From positions 1 to 29,378 of the forward strand of contig CAYGUX010000032.1 in the NCBI GenBank assembly GCA_964353175.1: a DNA stretch of 29,378 nt, given 5' to 3'. The stretch comes from JAIYCX01 sp964353175. Lineage in GTDB: Bacteria > Bdellovibrionota_C > UBA2361 > SZUA-149 > DAOLCO01. This document shows positions 23,113-29,378 of this stretch, one piece after another. The notes beneath the pieces were generated by a model. The model was not told the origin of the DNA, ran no database searches, and saw nothing but the letters and a program-made list of their open reading frames with translations. The stretch's first letter is position 1, and each line of letters opens with the position of its first letter. Both the position numbers and the translations under genes were made by a program.

Positions 23113-24910
23113 ATATTCGAGCTCTCTCCCACATCTCGCTAAACTTCCCACCCTTATCTCTCAAATATTCAAAACTCCCCTCTTCAACCAAACACCCTTC
23201 ATCCATTACAAATATTCTGTCTGCTCTTTTAATTGTACTTAGTCTATGAGCTATAATTACCAAGGTTATATCCTTTAGCTCTGAGAATAAGACATCTTGA
23301 ATTTGTTTTTCTGTAATACTATCTAAGGCGCTTGTAGCCTCATCTAAAAGCAATATCTTCGCTTCTCTAACTAAGGCTCTAGCGATTCCGATCCTTTGTC
23401 TCTGCCCACCTGATAGCTTAAGTCCCCTTTCTCCAACAATAGTAAGATCTCTATCTCGAAGATTCTCTATAAAATTTAGAACGCCCGAATTCCTTAAAGC
23501 CAATTCATATTTAGCACTCTCTATGTCAAGCCTACCTAAAAGAATATTCTCTCTTAATGTACCATCAAACAACTCTATTTCCTGAGGCACGTAAGACAAA
23601 TGTTTTAACCACCCTGCCTGACTGAAGTTATAAATGTTCTCTCCATCAAGATTAATTTCTCCACTATCTGGAGTGTAGAGCTTTAACAAAAGCTTAATGA
23701 GAGTAGTCTTTCCAGCTCCACTCTGACCGACTAAAGCAAAACGTTTGTTTCTCTCAATCTTAAAAGATAAATTTCTTAATGCGTCCTTTCCTTTACCATA
23801 AGAAAAACTTAAATTATTTATACTTAACTCTTTCCAAAAAGAAGGTATCTCTTTTATCTTACGACCATCCTCATCAAGCGATACCTCTCTTGCAGTATCA
23901 CAAAGATTGGCAAATCTTTTTAATCCTGAGAGATAATCATAAATCCTATCTTGAGCTACAGATAATCCTTCAAGACTATTCCACGTATAAATAAATAACA
24001 TCAAAAGACTTGAATAAGCCCCTGGAGTAAGGTTGTTTAAAGTAAGATCGCGAAATCCCCATACGACGAGAAACACCAAAAAAGTAGAGGTAATGAGATT
24101 AACCTTTGTCCACTTTTTAAAATTTGCTTCATAAATATATAAAGCGGAGTCTCTAGCGCCATCTTCCAATATCCTACCCTGAGACTCTAAGTATGGCTCT
24201 AAAGATAAAGCTTTTATAGTAAGAGCTGACGAACTAAACTCATAGAACCTCGCTAATAACTTAGAATATGTTTCTCTATATTCCTTGAAGCAGGCGACCA
24301 AAGGCTTCCCAAAGTGCCAAGCTGAAAAAAGATAAAGAAAAACAAACAGAACAATTAAGGCAGCATAATATATTGGCCCCTCAAAAATCAGTACCATTAA
24401 AAAAGCACCGATAAGATTTCCGACTACAGGTATCATCTGCCATCTAAATAAGATGATAAGCTCAAATAAACCTCTCCTACCCTCACTTACAACATCAATC
24501 TTTCGCCCACTTGATTGATCCATGTGCCAAGACATTGGCATAGAATTTAAAAGCTTCATACCTAAGAGAGCTAAAGATCTACTCGAATTCTCGGAAACTA
24601 TGGACTCCAACTTAAAAATCCAAGGAGTAGAAAGTAGAACGACGTAGAGGGAAAGATAGGCTATGGCTATCGAATTATAATATCCCGAATGAGAAGCGAT
24701 TCGATTGCTTACATACCCATCTAAAAAATACCCCAAAAAAGCAGGTAGAAGCGCAAACACGGAATATCTAAATACTCTATATATAAAGAATGGGAAAAGA
24801 ACATTCTTATAAGGGATGATAAAATACATAATCCAAGAAAAGACATTTGCCCCCCTAGGAGGCATGGCTTTCGGATCTAGGGTTTTAATTTGGATTAAAT
24901 CGGAATTCAT
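23111..24910 (-). CDS. ABC exporter, fused membrane and ATPase domains (MsbA/ABCB type)
   Basis: 599 residues, a half-transporter that works as a dimer. Five to six membrane segments fill about residues 25-315. The ATPase part has Walker A GQSGAGKTT (395-403), signature LSGGQ (499-503), Walker B ILLLDEATSALD (519-530) and the His in VIIAHRLSTI, all intact. Substrate unknown: lipid, peptide or drug export are typical of the type. No good ribosome binding site precedes the ATG; Met16 is an alternative start. A possible attenuator hairpin lies upstream at 24963-24996. Confidence 0.9.
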   Translation of the reverse strand: MNSDLIQIKTLDPKAMPPRGANVFSWIMYFIIPYKNVLFPFFIYRVFRYSVFALLPAFLGYFLDGYVSNRIASHSGYYNSIAIAYLSLYVVLLSTPWIFKLESIVSENSSRSLALLGMKLLNSMPMSWHMDQSSGRKIDVVSEGRRGLFELIILFRWQMIPVVGNLIGAFLMVLIFEGPIYYAALIVLFVFLYLFSAWHFGKPLVACFKEYRETYSKLLARFYEFSSSALTIKALSLEPYLESQGRILEDGARDSALYIYEANFKKWTKVNLITSTFLVFLVVWGFRDLTLNNLTPGAYSSLLMLFIYTWNSLEGLSVAQDRIYDYLSGLKRFANLCDTAREVSLDEDGRKIKEIPSFWKELSINNLSFSYGKGKDALRNLSFKIERNKRFALVGQSGAGKTTLIKLLLKLYTPDSGEINLDGENIYNFSQAGWLKHLSYVPQEIELFDGTLRENILLGRLDIESAKYELALRNSGVLNFIENLRDRDLTIVGERGLKLSGGQRQRIGIARALVREAKILLLDEATSALDSITEKQIQDVLFSELKDITLVIIAHRLSTIKRADRIFVMDEGCLVEEGSFEYLRDKGGKFSEMWERARI

Positions 24911-24962
24911 GCGCAGTTTTAACTAAATATATGAGGCCATTTAAATGCTTTTGATAACATAG

Positions 24963-24996
24963 AAAAAGAGGGGGTTACAGATCTATGAACCTCCTC
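24963..24996 (-). terminator. Intrinsic-terminator-like hairpin before the ABC exporter gene
   Basis: On the minus strand GAGGAGGTT (24996-24988) pairs with AACCCCCTC (24976-24968, one G-U), followed by TTTTT (24967-24963). It lies about 50 nt before the exporter ATG with no minus-strand gene upstream, so it may be an attenuator in the exporter leader rather than the end of another gene. Confidence 0.55.
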
Positions 24997-25108
24997 TCAA
25001 TAAGCCTGCCACGCGCATCACAACTCCAATCTTCCTACCCTGATTAGAATCTTTATAAAATATACGAACAAAACGGTACCGATACTAAGATTTTTGGAGG
25101 CTAGCCGT

Positions 25109-25465
25109 TTGAACAGAATACAACATATTTATGATTTAACCAATTTTTCAACCCATTTACCAATAGATTATAATTTCCTATGTGCTCTTTGGTTAGTGTA
25201 TAATGAGTATATAAAGATACTTCAAAAGAGGCTAATGACTAAGAAGGAAATAAATTCTGATAAATCAAAGGAAGTTAAAGATGCAAATACTTGTATGGCA
25301 CTTGGGGCCGGCGTCGGAGTTTTTGGTACCGCTGGGGCCATCGTAAGTGGGGCAGTATGCCCTTTGTGTATCTTTGTTGCTCCAGGGCTAGTGGGATATG
25401 GGGCATATAGGAGATGGAAGGCCACTAAGGAATCTGATACTAGGAACAAGCCTGTGAATAAGTAA
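25109..25465 (+). CDS. Small glycine-rich membrane protein of unknown function
   Basis: Start chosen at TTG 25109: GGAGG (25096-25100) lies 8 nt before it. The only in-frame ATG (25235) has a poorly spaced AGAGG. From TTG the protein has 118 residues; from the ATG 76. The C-terminal half holds a Gly/Ala-rich membrane segment MALGAGVGVFGTAGAIVSG, then CPLCIFVAPGLVGYGAYRRWK, a second hydrophobic stretch beginning with a CxxC pair and ending in a positive anchor. No family recognised. Stands alone between two divergent or unrelated genes. Confidence 0.55.
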   Translation: MNRIQHIYDLTNFSTHLPIDYNFLCALWLVYNEYIKILQKRLMTKKEINSDKSKEVKDANTCMALGAGVGVFGTAGAIVSGAVCPLCIFVAPGLVGYGAYRRWKATKESDTRNKPVNK

Positions 25466-25637
25466 AACCGGAGCAGTAGAAGCAAAACGCATACCCTAAA
25501 AGCCTTCTTCTCCGCAATTATTGCAACTACCCCATCTAAACCCCATAGATCACTTCATGACCTAACATTTCCCCCAATACCTTCTATTTGGTAAAGGATA
25601 TACAATATTTAGCATCGTCTCCTTAAAAGGATCATTA

Positions 25638-26555
25638 ATGAACATCCCAAACGATAGAAACAAGCTCTTCGATTCCCTGTACAAAACAGAAGGTAAAATC
25701 GCTTTAATTACTGGTGGAGCTTCGGGGATGGGGCTCGCTGCGAGTGAACTATTTTGTGCCTCAGGAATGAAAGTTTATATTTTGGACTTTAATGATGAGC
25801 TAGCTAACAGTGAATCCAAAAGAATAAACTCCTCTGGATACTCTGGTGAATGCAAATTTTATAAATTAGATGTTACGGACAAAACACTTTGTGAATCTGT
25901 TGTAGCAGAGATTGCTAAAGAGAATAGTGGGAGAATAGATGTCCTATATACTTGTGCTGGGCTTTCAATTAGAGATGCCAACATGGATGAAGCCATGAGA
26001 GATCGCCTATGGAAAGTCAACGTAGATGGCACAAAAAATACGTGTCAGGCAGTACTTCCCTACATGAGAAAAAATAACTTTGGTCGTATTATTAACATGG
26101 GAAGCGTAGTGGGTTATCCGCATATCGAATTCCCACTTGGCACTCTTTATAAAGAAAGTAAAAAAGAGGTTCACGATTATACGCAAAAGTTAGCCTTAGA
26201 AGTTGCCACAGTAGGTATTACAGTAAACGCGCTTGCTCCAGGTCGAGTGCTTACAGCGCTTGTTACTAAGCCAGGAGCTGGCTGGGTAGCTCTCGCAGAA
26301 GACCCCATTGAAGCATTTAGAAATGGTTGCTCCACTCAAGCTTCTGGTACAATGTTAATGCCTGAAGAAGTAGCGATGATGGCCCTAAATCTATGTTCTC
26401 CGCTTATGTGTAATGTAACAGGTACTGTAGTTGATATGACTAGCGGCTGGGGCACCGCAGGACATATGCCATATACGTCAGAGAATATGCCTCCAGCCTT
26501 TCTTCCATTTAGAGACTGGGCACAGACCACAACAGAAACAAAAATTAAACCTTAA
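25638..26555 (+). CDS. Classical short-chain dehydrogenase/reductase (SDR)
   Basis: 305 residues. Cofactor loop TGGASGMG (25-32), Asp50 after the second strand (YILDF) favouring NAD(H), CAG in YTCAGLS, catalytic Ser156 (NMGSVVGY) and Tyr171-x-x-x-Lys175 (LYKESK), with VNALAPGRV following. All key residues are present. It is longer at the C-terminus than most SDRs (about 250), with an extra 40 residues after TSGWG. AAAAGGA sits before the ATG. It is followed 32 nt later by an FAH-family hydrolase, a pairing seen in catabolism of sugars or aromatic ring-fission products. Confidence 0.92.
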   Translation: MNIPNDRNKLFDSLYKTEGKIALITGGASGMGLAASELFCASGMKVYILDFNDELANSESKRINSSGYSGECKFYKLDVTDKTLCESVVAEIAKENSGRIDVLYTCAGLSIRDANMDEAMRDRLWKVNVDGTKNTCQAVLPYMRKNNFGRIINMGSVVGYPHIEFPLGTLYKESKKEVHDYTQKLALEVATVGITVNALAPGRVLTALVTKPGAGWVALAEDPIEAFRNGCSTQASGTMLMPEEVAMMALNLCSPLMCNVTGTVVDMTSGWGTAGHMPYTSENMPPAFLPFRDWAQTTTETKIKP

Positions 26556-26586
26556 GTATTTAAATTAATAGAAAAGTAAAGGATAT

Positions 26587-27570
26587 ATGAAACTCGGTAG
26601 AATATTTACAAGTAAAGAATCTCTTCAACATTTTTTTGTAGGACAAGATAACAACCTATTCTTAGTTCCAACAGAAAAGTTTCCCTCAAACTTTAATCCC
26701 TTAAAAAAAGAAGATCGAGCCGACTTAGAGACCTTAATATCTTCTGGATTTGAGTTCTCTAAAGTAAAAGAAGACGCTGTTTTAGCTCCCCCTATAGATC
26801 CTAGCGGCATCGCTTGTATTGGGATGAACTACAGAGGACATGCAGAGGAATGTGGAGCAGATTGGAAAAGCTTTATTGCTCCAACCATATTCGGACGATC
26901 CTTAACCTCTTTAAATAGCCCTAACGCTCATGTTGTAATTCCGAAACCTTACACCTTTAGAAATCAAGCAATTGGAGACGGTATTACAAAGTTCGATTAT
27001 GAAGCTGAATTAGCAGTTGTGATCGGAAAGCCTTGTTATAGCGTTACGCCTGAGGAAGCCTTAGACTATGTAGCGGGTTATATGGTTGCTGGAGACTATT
27101 CTGAACGCACTCGTCAAATTCAAAATGGATCTGCTCAATGGCATGCAGGAAAATGTATGCCTACTAGTTTTACTACAGGCCCCTACTTAGTAACGAACGA
27201 TGAAGTTAGCGATCCTCAAGACTTAAGATTACAACTTTGGGTGAATGGTGAGCTTCGACAAGATGATTCAACTTCAGGTATGATTTTTAGTATTGCGGAA
27301 TGCATTAGCGCACTCAGTCAAACAGATTTACTACCCCCAGGATTTACGATCTCTACTGGCACTCCGAAGGGAGTAGTAGTGAAAGCCACACCTGATCAAA
27401 TTATTTACCCTTGGTTAAAAGCAGGAGATATTGTTAAGACCAAAATTTACAATGATACAGTTGATCTAGGCACACAAGTGCAAACTTGCGTTGATGAAGA
27501 TTCTACTTGGATAGAGTTTTTCAGGTCAGGCAAGAAATATCGTGGTCTAGAATTCCACACAAAATCTTAA
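26587..27570 (+). CDS. Fumarylacetoacetate hydrolase (FAH) family protein
   Basis: 327 residues. The FAH core is clear: IACIGMNYRGHAEE (75-88), FDYEAELAVVIGK with metal-binding Glu139 and Glu141, GYMVAGDYSERTRQ with Asp170, AGKCMPTSFTTGPYLVT with Lys189, and ISTGTPKGVV near the end. The family hydrolyses or decarboxylates oxo acids; related enzymes act on 2,4-didehydro-3-deoxy-sugar acids or aromatic cleavage products. AAAGGAT lies before the ATG. Probably co-transcribed with the SDR. Confidence 0.92.
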   Translation: MKLGRIFTSKESLQHFFVGQDNNLFLVPTEKFPSNFNPLKKEDRADLETLISSGFEFSKVKEDAVLAPPIDPSGIACIGMNYRGHAEECGADWKSFIAPTIFGRSLTSLNSPNAHVVIPKPYTFRNQAIGDGITKFDYEAELAVVIGKPCYSVTPEEALDYVAGYMVAGDYSERTRQIQNGSAQWHAGKCMPTSFTTGPYLVTNDEVSDPQDLRLQLWVNGELRQDDSTSGMIFSIAECISALSQTDLLPPGFTISTGTPKGVVVKATPDQIIYPWLKAGDIVKTKIYNDTVDLGTQVQTCVDEDSTWIEFFRSGKKYRGLEFHTKS

Positions 27571-27597
27571 GGTTCCTATATTTTTAAAGGCATTGAG

Positions 27598-27650
27598 ATG
27601 CTGTGACCCAACGTCATACTGGTAGATCAAGGACTCTAACGGCACAGCAT
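27598..27650. repeat. Inverted repeat between convergent genes
   Basis: ATGCTGTG (27598-27605) and CACAGCAT (27643-27650) are perfectly complementary around a 37-nt middle. It lies between the ends of the FAH gene and the minus-strand lipoprotein gene. No T-run follows on either side, so a terminator role is uncertain. Confidence 0.45.
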
Positions 27651-27654
27651 AAGA

Positions 27655-28134
27655 CTATCTTTCTAAAATAGCCCTTTTCACCACAGGATCACTACTATTT
27701 TCCATACCCTCTTTTAAACTTTTCAGTATCTTATTGGTACTGACAAGTTCTGCTGCTTTTAAGCTAAACCTATGCTTAGCGTCTGAATTTTTAATTTTAT
27801 CTAAACCTCTAATAATAACTCTTGCCAGGCCAAGCCTCTCAGAGTGGTTTAAATCTTCTTCAAGATTAGAAATTACATCTTCTCGATCAGAGTACTGTAA
27901 CAATAAGCCTTCTGCTCTGAGGGATACAAAAGGTGGATAATCAACTAGCCTTAATTCAAGCAAGTCTGCGACTAATGCATCTTCTGAAGAATAATTTTTC
28001 TCAAGCTCTGCAAAAGTTGGAACCTTGTGCCGATCAGATAACAAAAGTTTTAAACTAGCCGAACTAGTCTGAGCACAAGCGGTACTTAAAGAAAGTACTA
28101 CAAAGGCCAATATCTTGATGCCGGAATTTTTCAT
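27655..28134 (-). CDS. Secreted or lipid-anchored helical protein of unknown function
   Basis: 159 residues. The N-terminus has a signal peptide, IKILAFVVLSLSTAC, and Cys20 may be a lipobox Cys (STAC), though Ser at -3 is not the usual Leu. The mature part is helical with Leu-rich, HEAT-like spacing (VADLLELRLVDYPPFVSLRAEGLLLQYSDREDVISNL, and further repeats to the end). AGGA precedes the ATG. It follows the metalloprotease gene by 19 nt on the same strand and may be its partner. Confidence 0.65.
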   Translation of the reverse strand: MKNSGIKILAFVVLSLSTACAQTSSASLKLLLSDRHKVPTFAELEKNYSSEDALVADLLELRLVDYPPFVSLRAEGLLLQYSDREDVISNLEEDLNHSERLGLARVIIRGLDKIKNSDAKHRFSLKAAELVSTNKILKSLKEGMENSSDPVVKRAILER

Positions 28135-28153
28135 TTTAATTATCCTGATTTAT

Positions 28154-29378
28154 TTAATTTACAACTGCTTGTATGTTTAACACATCTACTTGTTCAGCAG
28201 TAAGCGTTTGCTGTGGAACGCTAAAGTCGCTTGACGCAATGGGAAACATCAAATTAGAGACTATTCCATTCGATTCACATTCCACATAAGTTCCACATGT
28301 CGCAGTATCTCCCAAAGGATCTTGCCCCTCGAAAGAGTTCTCACTATCACTGGATTTTTCAACCACATGAAATAAACCAAGATAGTGCCCTACTTCATGA
28401 GCCATAGTCTCTCCCATAACCCTGACTTCTAAGGTATCTAAAAAAGCATTTCCACCTTGATGAGCTTCCAAGCTAATTGCCACTGCGGATTTTTCACTTG
28501 GGAAATATGGGCCAGGCAAACCTCCACTTACTCCTAACACTACCAAATCATTAAATTCCACTCCTGTAACCGTTGAGCCAATCACAACGTTTACCGCATC
28601 TAAACGATTAGAGATAGACTGTGAAAGGTTTTCGTATAGAGTATCACCAAATATGGGAGCATTTAAAGTACTGTTCGCAGTACTGTTAGAAATAATCCTG
28701 AAATCTAAAATTATGCCTGCCGTAGAATATATCGCTGACCAAATATTTAAAGCTTCATTAATTTGAGCCATCGCAGCTACAGATGCGTCTCCTTGAAGAA
28801 ATACATTAACTTTCAGATTACCAGCAGCATAACTTAAATCATTCTTTAAAACGATTCTACCACTTAGCGTACTACCTCCAAGCGAAAATAAAAGTTGAGT
28901 ATATTTTTCAAGGTCAATAGTCACATCCCGGCCACGAGTAGGGTAAGATAAAGCATTTACTATGTCATTACCGCTTAGTCCATAACTTCTAGTAGGTGAA
29001 TCTGCAAAATTTAAAAGGTCTATGCCATCAGAATTACTAAGGCTTACGGTTAAAAAATTTGCTGTGCTTGTAGAAAAGGTTTGTGACTGAAAAGATAAAT
29101 TTGATATGGCTACATTATCTGGATTGGTCAAACTAAAAACAACAGTCGCAGTACCATCAGCATCAATTGGAGCACTAAAGCTAACCTCTCTTCTACTCCC
29201 TATTTCAGGAGCAGGAACCTCAACTTCAACTGCATTTATAGGAAAATCAGCACCACCCTCTCCACCAGCCCCACCTCCAACACCTCCTCCATTTATCGTA
29301 CTACCCCCACCTTGAGCAACTGGATCACCTGAAGCACTAGAACTAGGACCCCTTAGACCATTCGAAGACCCGCTACCT
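28154..29378 (-). CDS. Metzincin metalloprotease (pappalysin/M43-like), partial at right edge
   Basis: The frame is open to the right edge; the in-window part holds 407 codons plus stop. The zinc motif HEVGHYLGLFH (28399-28367) has the three His and the Glu of metzincins. After it come DPLGDTATC and NLMFPIASSD, the Met-turn, spaced as in M43 cytophagalysins. The upstream part, toward the edge, is a Gly/Ser-rich linker (GGGVGGGAGGEGG) followed by a beta-rich domain (REVSFSAPIDADGTATVVFSL). TTG at 29131 is not the true start; the protein continues beyond the window. Probably secreted, and followed by the small lipoprotein-like gene. Confidence 0.85.
   Translation of the reverse strand, partial: GSGSSNGLRGPSSSASGDPVAQGGGSTINGGGVGGGAGGEGGADFPINAVEVEVPAPEIGSRREVSFSAPIDADGTATVVFSLTNPDNVAISNLSFQSQTFSTSTANFLTVSLSNSDGIDLLNFADSPTRSYGLSGNDIVNALSYPTRGRDVTIDLEKYTQLLFSLGGSTLSGRIVLKNDLSYAAGNLKVNVFLQGDASVAAMAQINEALNIWSAIYSTAGIILDFRIISNSTANSTLNAPIFGDTLYENLSQSISNRLDAVNVVIGSTVTGVEFNDLVVLGVSGGLPGPYFPSEKSAVAISLEAHQGGNAFLDTLEVRVMGETMAHEVGHYLGLFHVVEKSSDSENSFEGQDPLGDTATCGTYVECESNGIVSNLMFPIASSDFSVPQQTLTAEQVDVLNIQAVVN

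Noticed and set aside
29106..29315. Plus-strand Pro/Ala/Ser-rich frame at the right edge
   Set aside because: It is the reverse of the glycine-rich linker of the metalloprotease.

Overview
The window reads as chromosomal DNA of a low-GC (about 38% by eye) Gram-negative bacterium. The signs are two clear lipoproteins plus a likely third, a LolD/MacB-type ABC unit with a periplasmic adaptor, Sec signal peptides, an MsbA-like exporter and a RAYT-type transposase. Coding density is high, with many 1-nt or 4-nt gene overlaps. The gene mix (selB, FG-GAP fragment, RAYT, GNA1162-like lipoproteins) would suit a free-living deltaproteobacterial, SAR324-like or Bdellovibrionota-like lineage, but I cannot fix the taxon from this window.

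Layout, left to right. 2-373: end of a glycine-rich protein, closed by a perfect 14-bp hairpin shared with the converging selB. 386-2760: intact selB next to a selD remnant that has lost its middle and its frame. 2833-4959: a GNAT acetyltransferase with a structured leader, a YciI-like protein and a Phd/VapC-type toxin-antitoxin pair. 5102-8182: a co-directional cluster of four enzymes (sugar-nucleotide-type epimerase/reductase, xylose-isomerase-like TIM barrel, metal-dependent cyclase/formamidase homologue, PIG-L deacetylase) that looks like a small carbohydrate or metabolite pathway. 8198-12273: an unrecognised 514-residue protein, divergent from a complete NMT1/SsuA-type ABC importer. 12361-14394: a RAYT transposase framed by REP-like repeats, with a small membrane-protein gene between two of them. 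14425-15119: a probably leaderless two-gene operon ending in a nucleotidyltransferase, toxin-antitoxin-like. 15150-15386: fragment of an FG-GAP protein. 15423-18566: glycosyltransferase, cupredoxin-like protein and two lipoproteins, the last three translationally linked or overlapping. 18573-21506: an adaptor-permease-ATPase export system on the minus strand. 21742-23112: two small single-gene units of unknown function, each with the same 11-nt element at its probable transcription start, a strongly structured leader and an intrinsic terminator. 23111-24910: ABC exporter with a possible attenuator in front. 25109-27570: small membrane protein, SDR dehydrogenase and FAH-family hydrolase. 27655-29378: lipoprotein-like protein and a metzincin metalloprotease running off the right edge.

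The most unusual elements are (i) the twin structured-leader units at 21742-23112, (ii) the decayed selD beside an intact selB, (iii) the RAYT/REP island, and (iv) the unrecognised 514-residue protein beside the ABC importer. I saw no tRNA, rRNA or CRISPR array. All family assignments come from motif recognition by eye; no database search was run.
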